From Bacteroides bouchesdurhonensis (GTDB lineage Bacteria > Bacteroidota > Bacteroidia > Bacteroidales > Bacteroidaceae), in NCBI RefSeq assembly GCF_900155865.1, contig NZ_LT707006.1:27751-91750 (forward strand): a DNA stretch of 64,000 nt, read 5' to 3'. Under the pieces are notes generated by a model. It did not search any database, was not told the DNA's origin, and worked only from the letters and a program-made list of their open reading frames with translations. Below, one piece after another: positions 19,501 through 28,883 of this stretch (its first letter is position 1; the number at the start of each line of letters is the position of its first letter). Position numbers and translations under genes: made by a program.

Positions 19501-19682
19501 ATACGTTACCTACAGCTTTAGCAAACAAGGCTCACTTGAACAGAGTACGTTTCTATTTTATTGCAACCAACTTGCTTACATTCTCTAAGTTTAAGCTTTG
19601 GGATCCGGAAATGGGAAGTACGGATGGTAAAAAATACCCACTTAGCAAGACTTTTACTTTAGGTGTATCAGTTAATCTATAA
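16578..19682 (+). CDS. SusC-like TonB-dependent transporter (cassette B)
   Basis: The protein has 1034 residues with a signal peptide, a carboxypeptidase-regulatory-like domain (GTVLDTNKEPMIGVNVSI), a plug (VDGFERDINEVS, FTVLKDASATAIYG) and a beta-barrel. No STN domain is present. Compared with the cassette A SusC, the plug is strongly conserved and many barrel stretches differ, which fits a related transporter with altered ligand choice. Base composition is slightly less AT-rich than cassette A. It pairs with the SusD gene 13 bp downstream. Confidence 0.95.
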   Translation: MRNFLLTCILLLGLSVSALAQENVTVTGTVLDTNKEPMIGVNVSIENMPGLGAITDLNGKYSIKMPPYNKLVFSYIGYDKVTVLIKEQKVVNVTMQESSATVMDEVVVTGTGTQKKIAVTGAITNVDVEQLKSNPSSSVVDALAGVVPGVMAMQSDGRPGTVSEFWVRGISTFGASSAALVLVDGFERDINEVSVEDIESFTVLKDASATAIYGSKGANGVVLITTKRGKEGKINVDVKLEGFYSTFTQKYDFVDGHTYASMANEAKTTRNQEPLYSHEELEMFRLGLDPDLFPNVDWMDVMMRDGAFSSRATVNMSGGGKTARYFVSGSYQDQQGMYKVDNEMKKDYNTNTNFRKWTYRMNIDIDITKSTLLKVGVSGSLRKQNDPGQGTTSIWTALMGYNAITTPITYSDGRIPAIGNDNGDRFNPWVQATQTGFNESWKNNIQTNITLEQKLDFITKGLRFVGRFGYDTENSNYIKRYKYPELWRAERYRNSEGDLVFTKIVDEKKLEQASGSSGERHEFFEWELHYDRGFKAHHVGGVLKYTQSSKVQTQGIGTDIKNGIARRNQGLAGQATYNWNYRYFVNFNFGYTGSENFHKDHRYGFFPAVSAAWNIAEEPFIKKQTKEWLNMLKVRYSYGKTGNDNLNGIRFPYLFDIETITKTVDNKQEPDGGYWFSDINANVNRYYGGMRYSSIASLDTSWEIATKQDLGVDIHLFDDKFTAEIDYFHEKRSDIYWDRKYLPWIVGLEQTFKANIGEVKTKGFDGHFSFRQKIKNVDVTLRGNMTYSKNEIIEQDEENTVYGYKLNQGHRIDQAKGLVALGLFKDYDDIRNSPRQTWNEVMPGDIKYKDINGDGIIDGNDRVAIGATKRPNLTYGFGTSVRWKQLDVNVLFQGVGKSTYFIDGSTVFMFRTGDGWGNILTEMANSNRWILGENEDPNAEYPRLTYGKNENNEQQSTYWLRNGAYLRLKNLDIGYTLPTALANKAHLNRVRFYFIATNLLTFSKFKLWDPEMGSTDGKKYPLSKTFTLGVSVNL

Positions 19683-19695
19683 ACAACAAAAACAT

Positions 19696-21792
19696 ATGAA
19701 AAGAAAAATATTAATTTTATCCCTTGTGATGGGTATGAATCTCTCATTCAGCGGATGTGCTGATTACTTGGATTCAGACTATCTGTTTGACGAACGTATG
19801 ACCACAGAGGATGTATTCAAAGATAAAGAATATACCAATAAATGGTTAGCCAGAGGATACTCTTACCTTGCAGACAACAGCATGCAAGACGTATGTAGTA
19901 AAAAGACCATTCCTTTCAATTTTGCAGATGACATGTACTACGGGGATGAGAATGATGGGTATAAAAAGTGGAAAAACGGTGAATATAACGAAAGCGGTTT
20001 AGGAGACAACAGCAAATGGATATGGCTCAATGCCTATAGGGGAATTCGTCAAGTAACAATTCTTCTCAACAATATTCATCTGAATCAGGAATTCACTGAA
20101 GAAGAATTGAATGATATAAAAGGTCAAGCACATTTTCTAAGGGGTTATTTCTATTGGATTTTGCTCCGTACCTATGGCCCAATTCCTATCGTACCAGATG
20201 AAGGCGTTGATTATACGTTAGAATATGACGAAATAGCAAGGTCACGCAACACGTATGAAGAATGCGCTGATTACATCGCCAACGAAATGATAAAAGCAGC
20301 AAACATGCTTCAACTTCAACGTGATATGCAAAATATTTCCCGTCCTACCCGTGGTGCAGCTTTAGCTCTCCGCGCACGTGTATTACTATATGCTGCCAGC
20401 CCGTTAGCTAATGGTGGAGCTCCTGAAGAGGTTCAAGCAGCCATGGTAGATCGAGAAGGCAATCCATTACTTTCAGCTACCAAAGACGAAAGAAAATGGG
20501 CTAGAGCCGCTGCCGCAGCTAAAGATGTTATGGAGATGAATTATTACCATCTATATACTACAGGACGTCGGGAACACGGAGATATAGCTTTTCCTAGCAC
20601 ATTACAACCTCAAAAAGATCCCGAAAACCATTTCGATGAGAAACCATGGCCAGAAGGATACATGGATATCGACCCGTTCGAATCTTATCGTTCTGTATTT
20701 AATGGAGCGATCTCTGCTTATGAGAATCCGGAACTTATATTTACCAGAGGTCGTAATCAAGGAGGAGAAGGGATAAATGTAATGTGTATTCATCAATTGC
20801 CACGTCGTGAAGGTAAAGGATACAATTCGCATGGGATGACTCAAAAACAATGTGATGCCTATTATATGAATGATGGTTCCGACTGTCCGGGCATGAACGA
20901 TATGTATGCGAACCAACCCGGATATGAAAACCCACTTCGTTACAACTCCGATCCGCGACCGACAGATTTAGTAACAGAAGAAGAACTCGCTAATTATCCA
21001 GAACTGGGTCCTAAAGGAGTTGGAGTCTGCAAACAGTATGCACAGCGAGAGCCCCGTTTCTACGCTTCTGTTGGTTACAACGGTGCTACCTGGAACTTAC
21101 TGAATGCAGACGAAAGCAAAGACGAAGTAAAAAATGTACAAATATTCTATTATCGTGGAGATCCTAACGGATACAAAAATACAACATATTGGCCTCGTAC
21201 AGGAATCAGTATCAAAAAATACATCCATCCAGACGATATGAGTAATACACTGCAAACTTCTTATGATCAAAGTCGTATGAATAACTCCAAAGTGGATCCT
21301 GCCATTCGTTATGCGGAAGTGTTACTTATCTATGCAGAAGCATTGAACGAACTGTCAGGTTCTTATGATATTCCTTCTTGGGATGGCAGTCGCACTTACA
21401 CTATTAGTCGTAAAATCGACGAAATGAAGAAAGGTATTCAACCAATTCGTATTCGTGCAGGTATCCCCGACTACACTGCTGACATCTATGAGGACCAAAC
21501 TAAATTCCGTATCAAACTGAAACGTGAACGTCAGATCGAACTGTTCGCTGAAGGACATCGCTATTTCGACCTACGTCGCTGGTGCGATGCTCCTCAAGAA
21601 GAGTCCGCTCAAGTATATGGATGCAATGCGTATAGTACCAAAAATATGTCCACTATCTTCCATACTCCGACAGTGACTCCATCGTTACCATCTATTTTCA
21701 CTACGAAAATGTGGTTCTGGCCCATTCATCATGACGAGCTGAAACATAACAAAGAATTAACTCAGAATCCGGGATGGAGAGATCCGGAATAA
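19696..21792 (+). CDS. SusD-like surface glycan-binding lipoprotein (cassette B)
   Basis: The ATG at 19696 gives a 698-residue lipoprotein with a clean leader (MKRKILILSLVMGMNLSFSGC). A longer frame from a TTG at 19663 would overlap susC and spoil the leader. RagB/SusD signatures are present (GQAHFLRGYFYWILLRTYGPIPIVPDE; RYAEVLLIYAEALNE; RERQIELFAEGHRYFDLRRW). It is the paralogue of 9867, with insertions around residues 380-430. Confidence 0.93.
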   Translation: MKRKILILSLVMGMNLSFSGCADYLDSDYLFDERMTTEDVFKDKEYTNKWLARGYSYLADNSMQDVCSKKTIPFNFADDMYYGDENDGYKKWKNGEYNESGLGDNSKWIWLNAYRGIRQVTILLNNIHLNQEFTEEELNDIKGQAHFLRGYFYWILLRTYGPIPIVPDEGVDYTLEYDEIARSRNTYEECADYIANEMIKAANMLQLQRDMQNISRPTRGAALALRARVLLYAASPLANGGAPEEVQAAMVDREGNPLLSATKDERKWARAAAAAKDVMEMNYYHLYTTGRREHGDIAFPSTLQPQKDPENHFDEKPWPEGYMDIDPFESYRSVFNGAISAYENPELIFTRGRNQGGEGINVMCIHQLPRREGKGYNSHGMTQKQCDAYYMNDGSDCPGMNDMYANQPGYENPLRYNSDPRPTDLVTEEELANYPELGPKGVGVCKQYAQREPRFYASVGYNGATWNLLNADESKDEVKNVQIFYYRGDPNGYKNTTYWPRTGISIKKYIHPDDMSNTLQTSYDQSRMNNSKVDPAIRYAEVLLIYAEALNELSGSYDIPSWDGSRTYTISRKIDEMKKGIQPIRIRAGIPDYTADIYEDQTKFRIKLKRERQIELFAEGHRYFDLRRWCDAPQEESAQVYGCNAYSTKNMSTIFHTPTVTPSLPSIFTTKMWFWPIHHDELKHNKELTQNPGWRDPE

Positions 21793-21816
21793 TCTTACAA
21801 CTTAAGAATATTGAAC

Positions 21817-22836
21817 ATGAAGAAAATATATTATCTTTTTCTAGCGATGGCAGCAGGACTCTGCTGCACATCGTGCAACAACGAATGGGAAGACGAACAA
21901 TTCATGCAAATGCCTTCCCTAAAAGCAGAACCGAATAGCGCAGGTGTAACTCCTGTCTATGTGCGCTACGATATCAATGGAACCAAACGCTATAATCTTC
22001 CGGTGATTTTTAGTGGATCAACGATGAATACTCACAACCGTACTGTACATTTCGCTGTAGATACAGATACACTTAGAAGTTTGAACCAGGAACGATATGG
22101 TAAACGGAACGAACTCTTTTACCAACAATTAACATCCGAATACTGTAGTTTTCCGGAAAGTATAGAATTTCCAGCCGGAGAATGTCAGACTCTATTACCC
22201 ATAGACTTCACTTTAGGAGGAAATAATGGCGAAAATCCACTAAATTTGAGCGACAAATGGATATTGCCTCTGACCATAGTAGACGATGCTTCTTACGATT
22301 ATCAGGCCAATCCACGTAAGCATTATCGGAAAGCATTGCTGAACATTACTCCATTCAACGACTATTCGGGCGTTTACGGAGGTACTAAGTATATGATATA
22401 CATGGACGGTAACAAGAACGAACCACTGACTCTGAATGAACATAGAGCTTATGTGCATGATGACAAAACGATATTCGTCTATGCCGGACTTAGAGATGTT
22501 GATTTTTTGGATCGCAAACTCTACAAAGTATTCATCGAGTTCACAGACGAAAGAATTGATATCTTGAAAAAGAAATTGAGAATCTATAGTGATAATGACA
22601 AGAATAATAAATTTAAGGAAATCGGGCAGTCTTATTATACTATTGAAGAAGAAATGGACCCACAGAAACCTTATTTAAAACATATTTATATCACTCTTGG
22701 CTTGTCATATGAATTTGAAGATTACACCACAATCGGTGAAAATAATAGAATTAAGTATCTCGTGGAAGGTACATTATCTATGCAACGTGATCTCAATACA
22801 TTGATTCCTGACGAAGATCAACAAATTCAATGGTAA
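21817..22836 (+). CDS. DUF4973/DUF4361-type surface lipoprotein (cassette B)
   Basis: From the ATG at 21817 this is a 339-residue lipoprotein with lipobox LCCTSCNNEWEDE. It shares layout and ending (IPDEDQQIQW) with the cassette A protein at 11942. It is probably an accessory glycan-binding surface protein. It is the last gene of cassette B before a hairpin terminator. Confidence 0.75.
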   Translation: MKKIYYLFLAMAAGLCCTSCNNEWEDEQFMQMPSLKAEPNSAGVTPVYVRYDINGTKRYNLPVIFSGSTMNTHNRTVHFAVDTDTLRSLNQERYGKRNELFYQQLTSEYCSFPESIEFPAGECQTLLPIDFTLGGNNGENPLNLSDKWILPLTIVDDASYDYQANPRKHYRKALLNITPFNDYSGVYGGTKYMIYMDGNKNEPLTLNEHRAYVHDDKTIFVYAGLRDVDFLDRKLYKVFIEFTDERIDILKKKLRIYSDNDKNNKFKEIGQSYYTIEEEMDPQKPYLKHIYITLGLSYEFEDYTTIGENNRIKYLVEGTLSMQRDLNTLIPDEDQQIQW

Positions 22837-22862
22837 TCTTTGTGTTATAATTTAAATTAAAC

Positions 22863-22910
22863 GGAAAGAATGGTTCTAATATAATAGAATCATTCTTTCC
22901 TTCATATTTT
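22863..22910 (+). terminator. Hairpin terminator after cassette B
   Basis: GGAAAGAATGGTTCT (22863-22877) pairs with AGAATCATTCTTTCC (22886-22900) with one G-T pair, followed by a weak T-rich run. It separates cassette B from the oxidoreductase operon, and partial read-through is possible. Confidence 0.65.
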
Positions 22911-22920
22911 AAACTTAAGT

Positions 22921-24213
22921 ATGAAAGCCCATTCCATCAGTCGTCGCGAATTTCTAAAAAACTTAGGTATTGCCGGAAGCGGAGTAATTCTAGCTGCCAG
23001 TCCATGGCTTTCGGCCTTCTCAGAGGTAACTCAAACCAATAACGAAAAGTGTCGTCTAGCCATCATCGGTCCTGGTTCCCGTGGACGCTTTCTTATGAGT
23101 TTCCTCATTCAAAACCCTAAAGTCGAGATTGTAGCCCTATGTGACATCTACCGTGCCTCCATAGAAGCAGCCTTAAAGCTCACTCCTAATGCTAAAGTGT
23201 ATGGCGACTATCATGAAGTACTGGAAGACAGAAATGTGGATGCTATACTAGTAGCAACACCTTTGAGTTCCCACTGCCAAATCGTAATTGACGCCTTTGA
23301 CGCAGGAAAACATGTATTCTGTGAAAAATCAATCGGTTTCACAATGGAAGAATGCTTCCGCATGTATAACAAACATTTGAACAGTGGCAAGATTTTCTTC
23401 ACTGGGCAACAGCGTCTGTTCGACCCACGATATATAAAAACCATGGAAATGATCCATGCCGGCACGTTCGGAGGAATTAACGCTATCCATACTTTCTGGA
23501 ATCGAAATGGTGACTGGAGACGTCCTGTACCTTCACCACACCTGGAACGCCTGATCAACTGGCGCCTGTACCGGGACTTTTCAAAAGGATTAATGACCGA
23601 ATTAGCTTGTCATCAGCTCCAAATAGGAAGCTGGGCATTACGTAAACTTCCCGAACGAGTAATGGGCCACGGTGCTATTACCTATTGGAAAGACGGCCGG
23701 GAAGTCTACGATAATGTCAGTTGCATATACGTATTCGATGACGGTGTAAAGATGACATTCGATTCTGTCATATCCAACAAGTTCTACGGTCTTGAAGAAC
23801 AGATCATGGGTAACTTGGGTACTGTCGAACCGGAAAAGGGAAGGTATTACTTCGAAAATATCCCTCCTGCTCCCGGTTTTCTTCAAATGGTCAATGAGTG
23901 GGAAAATAAACTGTTCGACTCCCTTCCTTTTGCAGGAACTAGTTGGGCCCCTGAGACAGCTAATAGTAATAAAGGAGAACTCATACTAGGAGAACGCCCC
24001 AAAACAGACGGGACCTCACTATTGTTGGAAGCATTTGTAGAAGCAGTTATCACCGGTAAACAACCGCCGCGAATTGCAGAAGAAGGTTATTATGCCAGTA
24101 TGCTCTGTCTATTAGGACATCAAGCAATGGAAGAAGAGAAAACACTCAGGTTCCCTGACGAATATAAGATCAATTATCTGAATCATCAATCCAAATCCAC
24201 TGGGACACTATGA
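22921..24213 (+). CDS. Tat-exported Gfo/Idh/MocA-family oxidoreductase
   Basis: The protein has 430 residues. The N-terminus has a twin-arginine signal (SRREFLKNLGIAGSGVILAASPW). A Rossmann fold follows (LAIIGPGSRGRFLM, IVALCDIY), then the family substrate-binding domain. The motif that is usually EKP reads EKS (HVFCEKSIGF), so the catalytic Lys is kept. Members act on sugars with NAD(P), and some, such as GH109, use this chemistry for glycoside cleavage; the substrate here is unknown. Its last codons overlap the next ORF by 4 bp (ATGA), which indicates translational coupling. Confidence 0.85.
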   Translation: MKAHSISRREFLKNLGIAGSGVILAASPWLSAFSEVTQTNNEKCRLAIIGPGSRGRFLMSFLIQNPKVEIVALCDIYRASIEAALKLTPNAKVYGDYHEVLEDRNVDAILVATPLSSHCQIVIDAFDAGKHVFCEKSIGFTMEECFRMYNKHLNSGKIFFTGQQRLFDPRYIKTMEMIHAGTFGGINAIHTFWNRNGDWRRPVPSPHLERLINWRLYRDFSKGLMTELACHQLQIGSWALRKLPERVMGHGAITYWKDGREVYDNVSCIYVFDDGVKMTFDSVISNKFYGLEEQIMGNLGTVEPEKGRYYFENIPPAPGFLQMVNEWENKLFDSLPFAGTSWAPETANSNKGELILGERPKTDGTSLLLEAFVEAVITGKQPPRIAEEGYYASMLCLLGHQAMEEEKTLRFPDEYKINYLNHQSKSTGTL

Positions 24214-24461
24214 AAGACAGTATCATAACCGCACAACGGAAAAAGAAAGAGTTGATCAATCTGTTAGTGTGCTTCATTATAGCCAATCTGGTCAATCTAT
24301 ATGCGATAATTACCTATCATACTCATTTTTTGGAGATGATAACTAGTATATTCTATATAATTATATTTACTTTTTTGATTTATGCCTTTTGGACAATTAT
24401 TCGTATATTCTTTTATGGTATAAAGGTATTATTTAAAAGAGAAAGTAAGATACAAAAATAG
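24210..24461 (+). CDS. Small two-helix membrane protein
   Basis: This 83-residue protein has two hydrophobic segments (about residues 16-35 and 44-68) and basic ends (QRKKKE; FKRESKIQK). The start overlaps the preceding oxidoreductase stop. I do not recognise a family. The coupling suggests a role next to the exported oxidoreductase, but this is inference. Confidence 0.6.
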   Translation: MKDSIITAQRKKKELINLLVCFIIANLVNLYAIITYHTHFLEMITSIFYIIIFTFLIYAFWTIIRIFFYGIKVLFKRESKIQK

Positions 24462-24518
24462 ACTTATACATTTGTAACTAATAAAAGGAAATACTTAATC
24501 AATATCAATGAACAAATT

Positions 24519-25937
24519 ATGGTAACACGAAGAGACTTTCTTAAGACAATGACAATGGCTTCCGCCGGTCTGGCACTTGGAAGCGGTGAAGCGTTGAACG
24601 CCCAGAACCTAACGTCCAACAGAGGTAAAAACGGCAAAGTGAAGATCGCCTATATCGGTATCGGAAACCGCGGTGAACAAATCATCGGCGATTTTGCACG
24701 TACCGGTATGGTGGAAGTAGTAGCATTGTGTGATGTGGACATGGGAGCCAAACATACTCAAAAGGTAATTGGTATGTATCCCAAAGCAAAACAGTTCAGA
24801 GACTTCCGTCAGATGTTCGACAAGGCAGGAAATGAATTTGATGCTGTGGCAATCGCTGTTCCCGACCACTCCCACTTTCCTATCAGTATGCTGGCTCTGG
24901 CCTCAGGCAAACATGTATATGTGGAAAAACCACTGGCACGTACATTTTATGAAGCCGAACTGTTGATGCAGGCTGCATTGAAGCGTCCTAACTTGGCAAC
25001 TCAAGTCGGTAATCAGGGACATTCAGAAGCGAATTACTTCCAATTTAAAGCGTGGATGGACGCAGGAATTATTAAAGACGTTACTGCCGTGTCCGCACAC
25101 ATGAATAATGTTCGCCGTTGGCACAAGTGGGATACTAACATTTATAAGCTCCCTTCCGGACAACAATTACCCAAGGATATGGACTGGGATACATGGCTGG
25201 GAGCGGTTCCTTATCATGAATATAATGAAAAGTATCATCAAGGTGAATGGCGTTGCTGGTATGACTTCGGTATGGGTGCCTTGGGTGACTGGGGAGCACA
25301 TATTCTGGACACGGTTCATGAGTTCCTGGAATTGGGATTGCCTTATGAAATTACCTTGACTCACCAGGAAGGCCATAATGATTACTTCTTCCCTTATTCT
25401 TCCACCATCCTTTTCCGTTTCCCTGCCCGCAAGGGAATGCCACCGGTAGATATCACCTGGTATGACGGTTTGGACAACCTTCCTCCTATTCCGGCGGGTT
25501 ATGGCGTTTCCGGTCTGGATCCGAATATCCCTACAACGAACCAGGGAACTGCTCCGGCTGCTAAATTGAATCCCGGAAAGATTATCTATACGAAGGATTT
25601 GATCTTTAAGGGAGGTAGTCATGGCAGTACATTGTCGATCATTCCCGAGGAAAAGGCAAAGGAAATGGCTGACAAGCTACCGGAAGTACCGAAGAGTCCT
25701 TCGAACCACTTTGAAAACTTCTTACTTGCCTGTCAGGGGGTTGAGAAAACGCGTTCACCGTTTGAAATCAATGGGGTGTTGAGCCAGGTATTCTCATTGG
25801 GAGTAATGGCGCAACGTTTGAATACACAGTTATTCTTTGACCCTCGTACAAAACAGATTACTAACAATGAATTTGCCAATTCGATGTTGGCGGGATTACC
25901 ACCGCGTAAAGGATGGGATGAATTTTATAAGTTATAA
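24519..25937 (+). CDS. Tat-exported Gfo/Idh/MocA-family oxidoreductase
   Basis: The protein has 472 residues. A twin-arginine leader (TRRDFLKTMTMASAGLALGSG) precedes a Rossmann fold (IAYIGIGNRGEQIIG, VVALCDVD) and the standard EKP motif (VYVEKPLARTFYEAE). The C-terminal domain has the conserved GALGDWGAHILD stretch typical of periplasmic glycan-locus members. It is only distantly related to the protein at 22921, so the two probably act on different substrates or steps. A 22-bp gap leads to the GH76-like gene. Confidence 0.87.
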   Translation: MVTRRDFLKTMTMASAGLALGSGEALNAQNLTSNRGKNGKVKIAYIGIGNRGEQIIGDFARTGMVEVVALCDVDMGAKHTQKVIGMYPKAKQFRDFRQMFDKAGNEFDAVAIAVPDHSHFPISMLALASGKHVYVEKPLARTFYEAELLMQAALKRPNLATQVGNQGHSEANYFQFKAWMDAGIIKDVTAVSAHMNNVRRWHKWDTNIYKLPSGQQLPKDMDWDTWLGAVPYHEYNEKYHQGEWRCWYDFGMGALGDWGAHILDTVHEFLELGLPYEITLTHQEGHNDYFFPYSSTILFRFPARKGMPPVDITWYDGLDNLPPIPAGYGVSGLDPNIPTTNQGTAPAAKLNPGKIIYTKDLIFKGGSHGSTLSIIPEEKAKEMADKLPEVPKSPSNHFENFLLACQGVEKTRSPFEINGVLSQVFSLGVMAQRLNTQLFFDPRTKQITNNEFANSMLAGLPPRKGWDEFYKL

Positions 25938-25959
25938 CATAACAAAAAGCAGAGAGAAC

Positions 25960-27468
25960 ATGAGACTGACTGAACGAAAGAATTTGTTTCTTATGTTAAT
26001 CGCCCTACCACTTCTATTTTGCTCGTGTGGTAGTGGCGATGACTCTCTTCCGACAAAGGAAGAGAATGATAATAATAAAGGAGAAGAACCTACTATAATA
26101 GTTAATCCTGTAACCGACTTAAAGGGTGAAGAGACACAAAATGCTAATGAGTTGAAAGTAACCTGGCAAAATCCAAAGGATCCAAGGCTAATAAGAGTAG
26201 AATTATCTTATGCATTATTGACAGAAAGAACTGAAAATGAACCTCTCACACAACAAGTGAATGCAACATCGGGAAGTAAAGGCTCATTCCTCTTAAAACT
26301 AGCCCAATATGGAAATTATGAAATATCAGCAGTTGCTATCGATAATTATGGCAGAAGATCAGAAAAAGTAACAATTACTGCCACACCATCCAAAACAGGA
26401 TTTGTCATTGACTGGTCTGCTCTTGCTGATAGCTGTACATATGTCCTAATAGAACAGTTTATGAATAAAAATAAAGGAACCTTCTGGAAATCTCCCAAAG
26501 ACATAAGTGGGGGTTCTTTCAATATTTATTGGCAACAAGCACATGCGATGGATGTTGTAGTATATTCTTACGAACGAATAAAAGATGAAAATCCAGACTT
26601 AGCCAATACTTATAAAAGATATTTTAAACTTTGGTTCGAAAACAAAGCCAATAATTATCATCATAGTGCAAGTGATGAAACGGGCTTTCTTAATCCTTTT
26701 ACTGATGATATGTGCTGGATTTGTTTGACAATGATACATCTGTCAGAAGCTACAGGAGATAATACATATATTAATATGGCTAAAAAGATCTATGATCAAC
26801 ATATCATTACCAGAGCATGGACAGATAACAAGGGCACAGGATTGCCATGGCAGACCGAAAGTAATGGAAGAAATGCCTGTACAAACTCTCCGGGTTGTTT
26901 GATTGCCGTCAAATTATATAAGAAATTTAATAAAGAGAATTATCTTACAGATGCAAAAACATTATACAAATATATTGAGAGCAATCTATTGAAAGATGAC
27001 GGCAGAGTAGAAGAACCTCCATTAACCTACACTCAAGGAACATTTGGTGAAGCATGTAGACAGTTATATCACGTAACTCAAGAAGCAAGCTATATGAGAA
27101 TGGCTGAGAAGGTAATAAATTATACAGCGACAAGTAGTAGATGTCTTAGAAATGGAATATTAAGAGATGAAGGGACCAGTATGGATCAAAGTATTTTTAA
27201 GGCAGTATTTGTACCTTATGCAATAAATCTTATTTTGGACGACAAAGCACTCAGTTCTATCAGAACTTCTTTAAGAAGCTTTATGAAAGAAAATGCCAAG
27301 ACATTGCGTAACAACCTGAATAGAAAAAAATATCCGGCTATGTACTGCGATTACTATTGGGGAAGCATGTTCTCCGGAGATGTTGCTTCAATGGGAGCCC
27401 AAACTAGTGGAGCATCTTTAATGGAAGGAATTGCACGCATGCTGGCTAGTGAAAATAATCCTGAATAA
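25960..27468 (+). CDS. GH76-like (alpha-1,6-mannanase family) lipoprotein
   Basis: The ATG at 25960 gives 502 residues with lipobox LFCSCGSGDD. A fibronectin-III/DUF4959-like domain (about residues 35-140, VNPVTDLKGEETQ to ITATP) is followed by an alpha-helical barrel. That barrel has the GH76-style catalytic pair in FTDDMCWICL, plus LPWQTESNGRNACTNSPG and QGTFGEACRQLYHVT. The family cleaves alpha-1,6-mannan backbones by an endo mechanism. The first 130 residues are closely related to those of the next gene, although the catalytic parts are unrelated. Confidence 0.75.
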   Translation: MRLTERKNLFLMLIALPLLFCSCGSGDDSLPTKEENDNNKGEEPTIIVNPVTDLKGEETQNANELKVTWQNPKDPRLIRVELSYALLTERTENEPLTQQVNATSGSKGSFLLKLAQYGNYEISAVAIDNYGRRSEKVTITATPSKTGFVIDWSALADSCTYVLIEQFMNKNKGTFWKSPKDISGGSFNIYWQQAHAMDVVVYSYERIKDENPDLANTYKRYFKLWFENKANNYHHSASDETGFLNPFTDDMCWICLTMIHLSEATGDNTYINMAKKIYDQHIITRAWTDNKGTGLPWQTESNGRNACTNSPGCLIAVKLYKKFNKENYLTDAKTLYKYIESNLLKDDGRVEEPPLTYTQGTFGEACRQLYHVTQEASYMRMAEKVINYTATSSRCLRNGILRDEGTSMDQSIFKAVFVPYAINLILDDKALSSIRTSLRSFMKENAKTLRNNLNRKKYPAMYCDYYWGSMFSGDVASMGAQTSGASLMEGIARMLASENNPE

Positions 27469-27514
27469 CACTCAGGACTATAATTTATAGTTACAAATTT
27501 TAAATTTAAAGTAC

Positions 27515-28867
27515 ATGAGACCAACTGAACGAAATATCTGGTCATTTATATTAATTATACTGCCACTAGTATTTTATGCTTGTGGTAGCGGTAATGACTC
27601 TTTGCCTCCTGGAAGTAACAATGATAAAGACAAAGGAGAAGCACCTGAAGTAATAGTTAATCCTGTTACTGATTTAAAGGCAGTTGAGACTCAAAAAGCA
27701 AACGAGTTACAACTAACCTGGCATAATCCTTCTGAAGCAGTTTCTGTAGAGATCTCTTATCTACCGGATGGAGAGGATGAAACAAATGCTACTATCACCA
27801 ATGTACGAGTAAACGATAATATTAAAGGCTCTTTATTAATAAAAGCTCTAGAATATAATACATACCGGATTTCTGCGACTGCCATTGATAACTATGGAAG
27901 GCACTCGAAGAAAACTACGATCACAGCTACACCTGCCGAAAAAGATGCAGAAGTATCTTGGGAGATCGTAGAAAATAAATTACCTATAGCCGATCCCTAC
28001 GTTTTGTATTACAATAATAAATATTATGCTTATGGTACCCGTATCAACGGGTTTGAAGTATATATATCAGAAGATTTAAAGCATTGGAAACGAGGTGAGC
28101 GTTTAGCATTATCTCCCGAGAACTCATGGGGAGACAAATGGTATTGGGCACCTGAGGTATATTATATTGCATCAAAGAATATGTTTTATATGTTTTACAC
28201 AGTAAATGAACATATTTGTGTAGCTACTTCCACTAATCCCGAAGGTCCTTTTGTACAAAGTGAGAAAAAGCCTATTATTGCCAATGAAAAAGGAATCGAC
28301 ACATCATTTTTTATGGATGACAATGGTACGCCTTATCTTTATTTTGTACGTTTTACCGGAGGAAATGTTATTTGGGTGGCTGAGATGAATAAAGATCTGA
28401 AAAGTATTAAAACAGAAACATTAAGACAATGTATCAGTGCCGAAAATTCCTGGGAAAAGAAACAAGGAACTATCACAGAAGGACCTTCTTTAATAAAAAG
28501 AGGAAATACTTACTATTTGCTTTATTCTGCCAATCATTATGAAAGTCAGGATTATGCTGTAGGGTATGCGACATCAAATTCTCCATTAGGTCCATGGAAG
28601 AAATATAGTGGAAATCCTATTTTGAGAAGAGATAAAGAAGCTGCCGGTGGATTGGTAGGCACTGGTCACGGAGCCCCATTCATATGTAAAGACGGAAGTT
28701 ATAAATACATTTTCCATGCTCATGCCAGTTCCACCAGTATTGGTCCAAGAACATCTTACATTAATGACCTCCATTTCTCGGACAACGGAATAATAAACAT
28801 TAGTGGAGAATTGATTAAACCGGTCATAGTAAAACAAAAAGTATCTATACTCAATAATGTTCAATAA
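27515..28867 (+). CDS. GH43-like glycosidase lipoprotein
   Basis: This 450-residue lipoprotein has its lipobox at VFYACGSGND. The same FN3/DUF4959-like module as the preceding gene (VNPVTDLKAVETQ) leads into a five-bladed propeller. The three GH43 acids are visible: Asp in IADPYVLYY, Asp in GIDTSFFMDD and Glu in ITEGPSLIKR. WYWAPEVYYI is also typical. GH43 enzymes remove arabinose, xylose or galactose residues; the specificity is not readable. Its end overlaps the long frame of the next gene, whose true start is at 28884. Confidence 0.82.
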   Translation: MRPTERNIWSFILIILPLVFYACGSGNDSLPPGSNNDKDKGEAPEVIVNPVTDLKAVETQKANELQLTWHNPSEAVSVEISYLPDGEDETNATITNVRVNDNIKGSLLIKALEYNTYRISATAIDNYGRHSKKTTITATPAEKDAEVSWEIVENKLPIADPYVLYYNNKYYAYGTRINGFEVYISEDLKHWKRGERLALSPENSWGDKWYWAPEVYYIASKNMFYMFYTVNEHICVATSTNPEGPFVQSEKKPIIANEKGIDTSFFMDDNGTPYLYFVRFTGGNVIWVAEMNKDLKSIKTETLRQCISAENSWEKKQGTITEGPSLIKRGNTYYLLYSANHYESQDYAVGYATSNSPLGPWKKYSGNPILRRDKEAAGGLVGTGHGAPFICKDGSYKYIFHAHASSTSIGPRTSYINDLHFSDNGIINISGELIKPVIVKQKVSILNNVQ

Positions 28868-28883
28868 ACAAAAAATTATTATT

